From positions 1 to 26,920 of the forward strand of contig DACG01000004.1 of NCBI GenBank assembly GCA_002494725.1: 26,920 nt of DNA, in the 5' to 3' direction. The notes beneath the pieces are model-generated. The model made no database searches. It was not told where the DNA came from and saw only the letters and a list, made by a program, of their open reading frames with translations. Made by a program: the position numbers and the translations under genes. Positions 1 to 6,415 of this stretch are shown piece after piece. This DNA is from Geoglobus sp. UBA235 (GTDB taxonomy: Archaea; Halobacteriota; Archaeoglobi; Archaeoglobales; Archaeoglobaceae). Positions within the stretch are counted from its first letter, which is position 1. Each line of letters opens with the position of its first letter.

Positions 1-92
1 TTTAGCAGCAGAGGAGAAAGCTCTCGCTTTATACTCTTCCATATGAACTCTATTGGATTTAAGTCAGGAGGATAAGGAGGAAGAAACACCAG
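1..92 (-). mobile_element. IS630-type transposase, C-terminal fragment running off the window
   Basis: Read on the minus strand, about 92 to 1 gives LVFLPPYPPDLNPIEFIW followed by KSIKREL. This is the signature around the last catalytic glutamate (PPYxPDLNPIE..W..K) of IS630/Tc1-like DDE transposases. The N-terminal part, with the first two catalytic Asp, should lie to the right of position 92, but that DNA instead encodes an unrelated protein on the plus strand. The element is therefore a truncated remnant at this end. Its C-terminus lies outside the window. The motif match is direct; the junction position is approximate. Confidence 0.75.
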
Positions 93-376
93 AAATACCG
101 GATGATGATGCAATTGAGAAGTTCGAGAGGGTAAAGGAGACACTTGGAGATTTATCTGTCTACGAGGATCTTGCAGAGAATAGATGGTATGAGGTCAATG
201 GCGAAGGTGGTACAATGGAGATATTTATTAAATTGGGAAATGATAAATTGATGCCATTATCAAAAATCTCAAGGATAGTGCCAAAAATGGAAGAGATGAA
301 ACAGAGGAGACTTTACGTTTATCCTGAGTCAAAAGATGAGGCTAAACAATTGCTTGAAAAGGAGGGTTTGTTATGA
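53..376 (+). CDS. Small acidic protein of unknown function, probably 5'-truncated
   Basis: A 107-codon reading frame from a TTG at 53. I do not recognise the family. The first dozen residues are encoded by the antisense of the transposase fragment, so they may not be native: the real gene may have lost its 5' end, or may start later (ATG at 215). The body, from about residue 20, is charged and looks like normal coding sequence. It has an alternating hydrophobic/charged C-terminal half ending in QLLEKEGLL. The stop overlaps the next start by 4 nt (ATGA), so the two genes are translationally coupled. A role as partner of the Panacea/YwgA-like protein is inference only. Confidence 0.55.
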   Translation: MDLSQEDKEEETPEIPDDDAIEKFERVKETLGDLSVYEDLAENRWYEVNGEGGTMEIFIKLGNDKLMPLSKISRIVPKMEEMKQRRLYVYPESKDEAKQLLEKEGLL

Positions 377-858
377 TAGATGAAAAAAAGACTATTTTTG
401 CGTATCTTGTTTCGAAACTAAACGAGAAGACAGAGCAAGTAGGAAAAACGACCATCCAGAAGATGATGTACTTCCTCAAAAGAAAGGGGTTGGTGGACTA
501 CGAATACACACTATATCACTATGGTCCCTACAGCTTTGAGGTCGAGGGCGAACTGATACGGCTTGAATCAACTGGTATTATAGACGTTTCGTGGGATCCC
601 GATAGAGGTTACTTCATAAGGCTTGCTGAGGGTTATGATCTAGCAGAGCTTGAAACGGGTGTGAAAGAAGCTATTGATTTTCTCGTCGAAAAATTCGGTC
701 AAAAAAGGGCGAGGGATTTATCACTTATTGCAACAGTTCTATACTTCTATGGTAGGTTGTCTGAAAGTGAAATCATTGAAACTGTCAAAAGTTTGAAGCC
801 CCAGTTCTCTGAACTAGAGGTTAGAAAAGCTTTAGAAGTCGTAAAAGAAATTTTTTGA
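373..858 (+). CDS. YwgA/Panacea (SocA-like, DUF4065-related) protein
   Basis: 161 residues. The N-terminal third carries the pattern seen in YwgA-type and Panacea-domain proteins: a helix with TTIQKMMYFLKRKG (26-39), then YHYGPYSFEVEGEL (48-61) and a short 'L..tGiI' strand. In Panacea families this domain serves as a neutralising or chaperone-like antitoxin domain fused to or paired with diverse toxins. YwgA itself is poorly characterised. The gene overlaps the upstream frame by 4 nt, so the two are probably one bicistronic unit. The C-terminal half is helical, with no catalytic motif that I can see. Family placement is by motif memory and is moderate; the function is not established. Confidence 0.6.
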   Translation: MIDEKKTIFAYLVSKLNEKTEQVGKTTIQKMMYFLKRKGLVDYEYTLYHYGPYSFEVEGELIRLESTGIIDVSWDPDRGYFIRLAEGYDLAELETGVKEAIDFLVEKFGQKRARDLSLIATVLYFYGRLSESEIIETVKSLKPQFSELEVRKALEVVKEIF

Positions 859-1003
859 ATTCTATAATTTACTTAAGAACACATAGCGATAGATTTCAAT
901 TCTTCAAGCTTACTGACGGAATGTCTTACATTGTTCGAGGACGGTAGAAGGTTAAAGTTTGAAAACCCAACATTCTTTAAAAATGCCAGAAAACTAATTT
1001 CAG

Positions 1004-1274
1004 GTGTTGAAGAAGGGGATAATAGTTCCGAGTGACGAAATAAAGGAGTATGAGAGGCTAAAGATAATCTCTTAACCCACACCTGTTAAGGAAAAAATAA
1101 GGTTTTTTGAGAATAAATATGGCTGCTCGTTCGAAGAATTTGAGAATAGGCTGAAGGAGAAAGATGAGGAGTTCGAGGAGTGGGACGACTACATGGAGTG
1201 GAAGGCATACGTTGAAAGTTTAAGAGATCTTGAGCTGAGATTGAGAGATCGAGGATGCTAAGGCATTAGAGTAG
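1004..1274 (+). pseudogene. Decayed antitoxin-like gene
   Basis: Starting at GTG 1004 or TTG 1007, the frame reads KKGIIVPSDEIKEYERLK and is stopped by TAA at 1073-1075. It then continues in the same frame with VKEKIRFFENKYGCSFEEF, an acidic stretch, then WDDYMEWKAYVESLRDL. Near 1248 a frameshift moves the expected ending (EDAKALE, stop TAG 1272-1274) out of frame. The 'FE.KYG.SFEEFE ... WDD.IEWKAY..L..L' pattern is, from memory, that of small archaeal antitoxin-like proteins paired with toxins such as TumE. With one nonsense and one frameshift lesion it cannot make a full protein. No matching toxin gene is recognisable beside it. An open stretch 886-1035 just upstream (LTLFEDGRRLKFENPTFF) may be a remnant of the preceding gene. 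Confidence 0.6.
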
Positions 1275-1300
1275 CTTAAAAAGAGTTCTGTTGTAAGCAA

Positions 1301-1984
1301 TTATGATATTCTGGATTTTAAACCTGGCAGAATTGTCAAAAGATCTTCTATGCTCTCAACAGTAAAGTCAGCACCTCCTCTTCTATTCTCAAAGAAATTC
1401 CTGTCTCCGTAAGCAGCATAAACCGTAATCATCCCCAGCCTCTTCCCTGCCTCTATGTCTCTGCGAATACTGTCCCCAACCATAACTGCCTCCTCTGGAC
1501 GAACTCCAAGCCTGTTTAAGGCAAGCCTTATTGAGTCGGGCTCAGGCTTCCTTTTGCCGGTCATATCTCCCGAAACAACAACGTCGAAGTAGTGTAAAAG
1601 CTCGGCTCTCTGCAACCTTTTCAGAGCATGCCCGTTCAACGCATCCGTTACAACAGCAAGCTTCATTCCCATTTCCTTCAGCCTTTCAAGAACTTCTCTG
1701 ACGCCGGAATATGGCTTGATATGACCAAGCTTCACTTCCTCATAGATTCGACAGCACTCTTCGAACTTCCCCTGGCTGTAAACTCCTTTATCCAGCATGA
1801 AATCTTCAATGTTCCTGTTGTCTTCAAATCCGTGCTTCCCTCTCAGGAAATAGTTCAGGAGCTCCCACTCATCATCTAGCCCGAGATATTCGACAACAGC
1901 CTTACACGCCTTAATCTTCGCCTCAACGAAATCAAACAGGGTGTTGTCCATGTCAAATACCACAGCCCTAATTCTCGATGCCAA
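1301..1984 (-). CDS. HAD-superfamily hydrolase (haloacid dehalogenase-like phosphatase)
   Basis: 227 residues with all four HAD motifs: DMDNT (11-15, nucleophile Asp11 and acid/base Asp13), VVTDA (111-115, Thr113), the lysine of GKRKPEPD (143-150), and GDSIRRDIEAG (170-180, metal-binding Asp171). A helical cap of about 75 residues follows motif I, as in subfamily I haloacid dehalogenase/phosphoglycolate phosphatase-like enzymes. The substrate cannot be told from sequence; a small phosphorylated metabolite is typical. The start is a TTG lying 17 nt inside the 3' end of the PIN-domain gene, so translation is coupled. It is the last gene of the minus-strand AbrB-PIN-PIN unit. Whether it serves that unit or is merely co-transcribed is unknown. 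Confidence 0.85.
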   Translation of the reverse strand: MASRIRAVVFDMDNTLFDFVEAKIKACKAVVEYLGLDDEWELLNYFLRGKHGFEDNRNIEDFMLDKGVYSQGKFEECCRIYEEVKLGHIKPYSGVREVLERLKEMGMKLAVVTDALNGHALKRLQRAELLHYFDVVVSGDMTGKRKPEPDSIRLALNRLGVRPEEAVMVGDSIRRDIEAGKRLGMITVYAAYGDRNFFENRRGGADFTVESIEDLLTILPGLKSRIS

Positions 1985-2975
1985 GCCTCATCAGCCTCCT
2001 GCAGATGCGGAGATGCCTGCCGAACTCATCGTAAAGGTTCTCATCCAGAAACCTCAGCTTGAGCTCGTCAAAGCCCTTCTTTCCTCTGAATTCTCCAAAG
2101 ACTACGACGCTGTTCAACCTCACTACTCCAAACACGCATGCAAGGTTGTATATCAGGTTTATCAATGAAGTGCTGTCACAGTAATCGGCCCTTACAGCAT
2201 GTGGAATTGAGAAGTGGAAGTACTCAACGCCTTCAGCCTCGCATATGTCAGCCATCTGCCTGTCTGCTGTCAGCAGGACAGGCATCGCCGCCCTTTCCTT
2301 CTCAAATCGCCTGAGGGTTCTGACGATTATGAAATCATTCATCTCTTTGTCATCCGTCGACCTCTCAACTCCCTCAACCTCTATCCCCTGCATTCTCAGC
2401 TCTCTGTACTCCTTCATCGCTATGTATGCTGCAAGCCTTGACTTCTTCATTCTCCTGTTCAGGAACTCATCAAGCAAGAAGGGCTGGTACTTTGTAAGCC
2501 TCTTCAACTCTGAGATGATTGACGAAGCGTATTTGAAGTTGAGGGAGGATTCGATCTCTTCTCCTGTCGTGTTAACTAGAATAATCTCCTCGGGTTTGAA
2601 GAGGGAGGAGACGGACATGAAGCGGTGATAGATGACGTTGGTGTCGGGGCAGAAGTACACCCTCTTTTTCAGGCTGCGGTAGTGGTTGAGCATATCCTTG
2701 AACTCTTCCGAGTTCTCGTAGGAGATTACTCCGCTGACAAGCAGGCATTCTGCAAAGTCGCTGTAGGAAGGCATCTCATCTGCAAGGTGGTCGAAGTAGC
2801 TCTGCTGCCTCTCGAAATCAACTTCGCCCTGCTTGATGCTCAGCTTATAGCCTTCACCTTCTGGCTTCGCTTCGAAAAGCTGGAATCTGGAGTACAGGGG
2901 ATACATCAGGCTGATTTCATCAACAAGGTTCAGGAGGATCTGGAGCTCATCCGCACTCGCTATTTCCTCGTTCAA
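1968..2975 (-). CDS. Large PIN-domain protein with N-terminal extension
   Basis: 335 residues, against about 130-150 for ordinary VapC toxins. Residues 1-105 form an extension with no motif I recognise. The PIN domain runs from about 106 to 260: FCPDTNVIYHRF (108-119, Asp111), SELKR (155-159, Glu156), NDFIIV (213-218, Asp214) and LLTADRQMA (234-242, Asp238). This is the acidic quartet of a Mg-dependent RNase. The C-terminal 75 residues are extra. Its ATG overlaps the stop of the VapC gene by 4 nt, and its 3' end overlaps the HAD gene by 17 nt, so it belongs to the same transcript. It could be a dedicated ribonuclease rather than a toxin. The RNA target is unknown. Confidence 0.8.
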   Translation of the reverse strand: MNEEIASADELQILLNLVDEISLMYPLYSRFQLFEAKPEGEGYKLSIKQGEVDFERQQSYFDHLADEMPSYSDFAECLLVSGVISYENSEEFKDMLNHYRSLKKRVYFCPDTNVIYHRFMSVSSLFKPEEIILVNTTGEEIESSLNFKYASSIISELKRLTKYQPFLLDEFLNRRMKKSRLAAYIAMKEYRELRMQGIEVEGVERSTDDKEMNDFIIVRTLRRFEKERAAMPVLLTADRQMADICEAEGVEYFHFSIPHAVRADYCDSTSLINLIYNLACVFGVVRLNSVVVFGEFRGKKGFDELKLRFLDENLYDEFGRHLRICRRLMRLGIEN

Positions 2976-3391
2976 ACTACCACCACGTCAAGCTTTCTGA
3001 AATGCCTGTCGAAGGTGTATATCTCCTCTATTCCCTTCTCCGTCATCTTGAGATAGGCCAGAGCGTCATTGACGTCAACTTCCCTCTCCAGTGCAACCAG
3101 AGACGCTTTCAGGTAATCCTCCGGGCTGACCTCAAAAACTTCAACGTTTTTAAGGCTCATAAACTCCTTAACGAATTCAGCAGATGTCCTCACGCTGTTT
3201 CTGCTGGCTATCACGTTTGCAACCTCACTCAGATGTACAACGGTGGTAGCGACCTCCTCTCCTTCCTGTATCTTCTTCAGTATCTCCATGGATTTCCTCT
3301 TCATCTCTGCTATTTTTCCATCAGGTTCCTTCCTTGGCTTCAGCATCGCGTAAATGAGAACGCTGGAATCAACGAACCTCATAGAGCTCAT
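2972..3391 (-). CDS. vapC: VapC-type PIN-domain ribonuclease toxin
   Basis: 139 residues with the PIN acidic residues in order: Asp8 (FVDSSVLIYA), Glu56 (HLSEVANV), Asp109 (VNDALA) and Asp128 (TFDRHF). VapC toxins cleave tRNA or rRNA and are held inactive by the antitoxin encoded just upstream. The ATG at 3391 sits 9 nt after a GGAGG and lies inside the AbrB gene (23-nt overlap). A second in-frame ATG at 3382 is possible. Antitoxin-first order, overlap and shared strand support a VapBC pair. The stop overlaps the next PIN gene (ATGA). Confidence 0.85.
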   Translation of the reverse strand: MSSMRFVDSSVLIYAMLKPRKEPDGKIAEMKRKSMEILKKIQEGEEVATTVVHLSEVANVIASRNSVRTSAEFVKEFMSLKNVEVFEVSPEDYLKASLVALEREVDVNDALAYLKMTEKGIEEIYTFDRHFRKLDVVVV

Positions 3392-3587
3392 CCCTCATTT
3401 CCTCCCACTCCCTGAGCTCCTCCACCTCAATGCTGTCCGCAAACCTCATCACGTTGCCCCTCCTCGGGAGAATTTCAACCCTGTCGTCGAAAACCAGAAC
3501 TATGACCTCATCTCCGTGCTTTTCCCTCCACTCCTTTGGGATGACAATTCTTCCATGTCTGTCCAGTTTCTTGACATCGATGCCCAT
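3369..3587 (-). CDS. vapB: AbrB/SpoVT-type antitoxin (VapB-like)
   Basis: 72 residues. The N-terminal swapped-hairpin AbrB domain is plain: VKKLDRHGRIVIPKEWREK (5-23), then VIVLVFDDRVEILPRR (28-43). The acidic C-terminal tail (about 47-72, rich in Glu) is the usual toxin-binding segment. AbrB-type antitoxins bind their own promoter and repress the operon. A GAGGAGAG ribosome site precedes the ATG, and a TATA element lies about 30 nt upstream. This is the first gene of the four-gene AbrB-VapC-PIN-HAD unit. Confidence 0.88.
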   Translation of the reverse strand: MGIDVKKLDRHGRIVIPKEWREKHGDEVIVLVFDDRVEILPRRGNVMRFADSIEVEELREWEEMRDELYEVR

Positions 3588-3609
3588 ACTCTCTCCTCGA
3601 TGGCATTCT

Positions 3610-3621
3610 AATTAAATTTTG
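3610..3621 (-). promoter_or_regulatory. TATA element of the AbrB-VapC unit
   Basis: On the minus strand the 46-nt gap between the CARF gene and the AbrB gene reads CAAAATTTAATTAG, an archaeal TATA box about 25-30 nt before the AbrB ATG at 3587. It gives the toxin-antitoxin genes a promoter of their own, even though they follow the CARF operon on the same strand. Confidence 0.5.
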
Positions 3622-3633
3622 CCACAAACATCC

Positions 3634-4104
3634 TCATTTGCTTCGAGCTTCTCCTACGAAGTCCCTGAGACTCTGGTTTGCCAGAGGTATCATCATGTAT
3701 GGCCTGTTTTCAAGCCTCTTCACGGCAAGATAGAAAACGTGGTCCATTCTGTGCTTCACTGCCGGGATTAAGGCTGCTGCGACCAATGCTTTCCTGCCCG
3801 GAGTTATGTCAATTGCAATGCTGCATCCCTCTTCCCTCAGCTTCCTTATCAGCTCGCTTATTGTTTTGCCCGCCTCGACGAAGTCAGCCTCAGGCACAAC
3901 GTGGGTTTTTATCTCGGGAGAGACACCGAATTCTTCGCTCAGAATTCTGATGCCTTCAGCAGCCTTTTCCAGCTCTTCCGCATAGATGTCTTCTGCGAAG
4001 ATGTGGATTACGTCTGGATGGTATGCTTTTTCCATGAGAACAGCGTAATACGTGTTGATCAGCGCCCAGGTGGAGCAGCCGAGGATTGTGATGTAGGCCT
4101 TCAT
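3634..4104 (-). CDS. Stand-alone CARF-domain protein
   Basis: 156 residues that form one Rossmann-like CARF domain and nothing else. Visible marks are the ligand loop after strand 1 (ILGCSTWALINTYY, 7-20), IHIFAEDIY (33-41), a conserved VVPEADF (69-75) and the hallmark DITPGRKALVAAAL (99-112). CARF domains bind cyclic oligoadenylates made by type III CRISPR complexes. When fused to HEPN or nuclease domains they are effectors, and some single-domain forms are ring nucleases. No effector domain is present here, so a sensor, regulator or ring nuclease working with the neighbouring nucleases is possible; that is inference. An AGGTGA site lies before the ATG. The gap to the Cas4-like gene is 12 nt. 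Confidence 0.8.
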   Translation of the reverse strand: MKAYITILGCSTWALINTYYAVLMEKAYHPDVIHIFAEDIYAEELEKAAEGIRILSEEFGVSPEIKTHVVPEADFVEAGKTISELIRKLREEGCSIAIDITPGRKALVAAALIPAVKHRMDHVFYLAVKRLENRPYMMIPLANQSLRDFVGEARSK

Positions 4105-4116
4105 TCATTTCACCTA

Positions 4117-4977
4117 TTAACACAGTTCACGGAACTCGCATGAATTGCACTTCCAGTCTATAGGATATATAGCCGAGTCCAAATCTGTATCAGCTTGCTG
4201 GAACTTATCAAGTGTTTCTTCTGCCCTAGACACATCCACCTGACCATCGAAACTCAAGACGCTATCCTGTTGAATTACGTAAACCTGAACTCTTTTTTTA
4301 TCACGCTTGAAGAAGTATCCATAGAGGTCCGCCTGCGTTAATGCAACCCGTTCGATATATCTAAAAAGGAAGTTGCTTTTGGTCGTCTTGAATTCATAAA
4401 CGAACTCCTCAGTTATGCCGTCTGGAATACCAACAACGACGTAGTCTCGCCACTCAAAATTCCATCTGATTGTTGGATACCTTTCCATCTTTAGCTTCTC
4501 ATAAACTTTGCCTCGCAGCATTGAATCCTTTTCTAAATCTGCTGGATCAATTCCCAGTTCAGCCAGTTTTTCATTGATGTCATCACTTACTTTCTCAGAA
4601 TCGGCATCCTGGGATATCTCTTCCCAAAGCAGCTTTTCAATGTCATTCAGAGTTATCTCATCGCCAACGTCAAGAAGCTTCTCTGGAGTAGCGGGAAGTT
4701 GATCCACATAGCCAAGAAGCATAGAGTACAGCAACCTGTCCAAGAAATACGATGCAAAAAACTCAATTTCTCTCAATCTGCTCTTTAAAACAGCCTTTCT
4801 TGCACACCACCAGTAACTAGCGACGTTTGCCATTCCGATGAACAAAAGCTCAGTTTTACTCCTGCCTCTCCTGTCCTTCTCAATCTCAAGCAGGCTGTAC
4901 GGATCCAGATTTTTGCAAACGTTTGTAACCGTCTCGCAACATCTTCGAAATTTTTCTTCAAAGGAAGTACCTTTCAA
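4117..4977 (-). CDS. Cas4-like PD-(D/E)XK nuclease with Fe-S cysteines
   Basis: 286 residues. The RecB/Cas4 nuclease core is visible: RGKVYEKL (155-162, where many family members have His instead of Tyr159), GIPDGI (183-188, Asp186), YEFK (194-197, Glu195 and Lys197) and QADLYGYF (215-222). One cysteine near the N-terminus (Cys58 in WWCARKA) and three at the C-terminus (Cys277, Cys280, Cys286) match the 1+3 arrangement that holds the [4Fe-4S] cluster in Cas4. Cas4 proteins cut DNA with 5'-3' polarity. There is an inserted acidic region at about 95-150. The start is TTG at 4977, directly preceded by GGAGGTG that begins right after the upstream stop. The gene lies between the exonuclease and the CARF gene. 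Confidence 0.8.
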   Translation of the reverse strand: MKGTSFEEKFRRCCETVTNVCKNLDPYSLLEIEKDRRGRSKTELLFIGMANVASYWWCARKAVLKSRLREIEFFASYFLDRLLYSMLLGYVDQLPATPEKLLDVGDEITLNDIEKLLWEEISQDADSEKVSDDINEKLAELGIDPADLEKDSMLRGKVYEKLKMERYPTIRWNFEWRDYVVVGIPDGITEEFVYEFKTTKSNFLFRYIERVALTQADLYGYFFKRDKKRVQVYVIQQDSVLSFDGQVDVSRAEETLDKFQQADTDLDSAIYPIDWKCNSCEFRELC

Positions 4978-4990
4978 AAATCACACCTCC

Positions 4991-5971
4991 TCACAACTCC
5001 TCAAAAAGCCTGGAAAACAGGCCCATCATCGAAACGATGTCCTGCCTGTTGTGCTGGATTATCGGAACCAGCAGTCCTACATTATTCGTATCCAGATATC
5101 TCCTATATAAATGAGGCACCAGAAAGCTTGGGATGTCGTCTTCCCTTTCCAAGCCCAAGATGTATCTCTCCAGTGTGCTCAGCCTTAAGTTCGGCAGCTC
5201 ATCTCTCCACACTCGTTTGGAGAACAGAAGGATATCGAAGTGGGCCTTTCCATTAACTCTTCCAAGCCTGTGACAGCTCATTCTGTATGACAGATAGGGG
5301 ATGTCGAAGCTACTTCCGTTAAATGTTACTAGCACGTCTTCAGAATGCGATGTGAATGCGGAAAGGATCCCAGGTTCTTCTTCGTAATTGCGGGCCAGAT
5401 ATTGCTTGACTGAAACCCTGCTGCCTTCGAATTTGGCAACTCCAATCAATATTACTGGTTCTCCTGCCAAGCCCATTGTTTCGATGTCCATGAACGTGAA
5501 CTCTTCCTTCTCGCACAGACATGCTAGGTGAAGCCTTGCAGGATGAGATTTAGGTAATCGCCTATCCATCCACTGGATTAATCTGGGATTCATTCCATCC
5601 TCCAGCAGCCTTAACAGTCTTAAGGCTTCAGCACCGAAGCGGGGGTGTTGCATGAGATCTTCCACAGTCTCATAGCCCTGCTCCTTCAGCATGCGTTCAG
5701 TAGCTTCCCCTATGCCTGGAATCAGCTTCAGGTTGGACAGAATTACCTTTTTGCCCCGTCTCCTTTCAGGAATTTTTAGGTCAGCTCTTTCTCTGTTTGA
5801 GATTAAGAAGAATGGCTTTTCAGCCACTTCGACTTCATATCCACCAAAAATGTCTTCCAGCTTTGATTCAGAATATGACCCGGTCAGCAGCCTCTCTAGG
5901 TCAGCCAAGTTATTGAATTTTGGCTTTGTATTGGGTGAATTTAGTCGCAATTTTTCCACCTTGTTATCCAT
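4991..5971 (-). CDS. RNase H-fold 3'-5' exonuclease (YprB/DnaQ-like) with helix-hairpin-helix
   Basis: 326 residues from ATG 5971; a GTG at 5989 would add six. A helix-hairpin-helix segment (LIPGIGEATERMLKEQGY, 83-100) precedes a DEDD exonuclease domain: FMDIETMGL (160-168, Asp162/Glu164), VTFNGSSFDIPYL (215-227, Asp223) and HNRQDI (307-312, His307/Asp311). This is the YprB-like ribonuclease H subfamily, which degrades nucleic acid from the 3' end with two metals; DNA versus RNA preference is not evident. I chose ATG 5971 because a TATA element centred near 5998 places the transcript start almost on it (leaderless). It is the first gene of the exonuclease-Cas4-CARF operon, followed after 13 nt by the Cas4-like gene. 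Confidence 0.8.
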   Translation of the reverse strand: MDNKVEKLRLNSPNTKPKFNNLADLERLLTGSYSESKLEDIFGGYEVEVAEKPFFLISNRERADLKIPERRRGKKVILSNLKLIPGIGEATERMLKEQGYETVEDLMQHPRFGAEALRLLRLLEDGMNPRLIQWMDRRLPKSHPARLHLACLCEKEEFTFMDIETMGLAGEPVILIGVAKFEGSRVSVKQYLARNYEEEPGILSAFTSHSEDVLVTFNGSSFDIPYLSYRMSCHRLGRVNGKAHFDILLFSKRVWRDELPNLRLSTLERYILGLEREDDIPSFLVPHLYRRYLDTNNVGLLVPIIQHNRQDIVSMMGLFSRLFEEL

Positions 5972-5992
5972 TATACTATTGAATACCACAAT

Positions 5993-6004
5993 AATATTTA
6001 AACT
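5993..6004 (-). promoter_or_regulatory. TATA element of the exonuclease-Cas4-CARF operon
   Basis: Minus strand reads AGTTTAAATATTATT here. The TATA centre is about 27 nt before ATG 5971, which fits a leaderless mRNA. It lies directly between the decayed vapC and the operon. Confidence 0.5.
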
Positions 6005-6006
6005 TT

Positions 6007-6345
6007 TTATTCAACTAATTGCACTTCAACCCCTGATTCTTCAAGAGGTTTTCCATCACCGAACACCTAAACGCTGTCAATAAGCACCATACCTTCCTTT
6101 TTGCATATCCCCTTCAAAACCATCATCAAACGAAATCAGATGTTTTATCCCATAAAACTTGCAGGTGGCCAGAATCAGAGCATCATTCGGCAGTAAACCA
6201 TTTTATTTTTTACAAATTCATAAGCCAGATTCCTGACTTCTTTATCCATCTCAAGCTCCTCAAAAATCTCAAATAGCATGGATAGTTCTTTAAGCCCATC
6301 CTTCTCTTCAACAATCAGTTTTACTGACCCCGAACCTCACCCAGC
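6007..6345 (-). pseudogene. Decayed VapC-type PIN toxin gene
   Basis: Three frames joined on the minus strand give a PIN C-terminal half. The first is LIVEEKDGLKELSMLFEIF ... VRNLAYEFVKNKM. After a frameshift near 6200 comes LPNDALILATCKFYGIKHL then ISFDDGFEGD, the PIN motifs with Asp of NDA and Asp of FDD. After another frameshift and an in-frame stop (TAG near 6067) comes VFGDGKPLEESGVEVQLVE, ending at TAA 6007-6009. The N-terminal part with the first catalytic Asp is not found. The gene is therefore truncated and multiply broken. No antitoxin partner is recognisable in the remaining gap to sepF. Confidence 0.7.
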
Positions 6346-6374
6346 CAGTTGGCCGTCATCTAATTTAACTGAAA

Positions 6375-6410
6375 ATTTAAATAGTATTTATCTCAATTCA
6401 ATTCAGGTGA
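6375..6410 (+). promoter_or_regulatory. TATA element and AGGTGA site of sepF-zpr1
   Basis: ATTTAAATAG at 6375-6384 is a good archaeal TATA box. AGGTGA at 6405-6410 precedes ATG 6416 by 5 nt and supports that start over upstream in-frame codons. Confidence 0.5.
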
Positions 6411-6415
6411 GTGTC

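Noticed and set aside
873..1082. 69-codon open frame on the minus strand
   Set aside because: It is antisense to the decayed antitoxin gene, whose protein signature on the plus strand is far more convincing.
6278..6415. N-terminal extension of the SepF frame
   Set aside because: It crosses the vapC pseudogene and the TATA box. ATG 6416 has an AGGTGA site and the expected amphipathic start.
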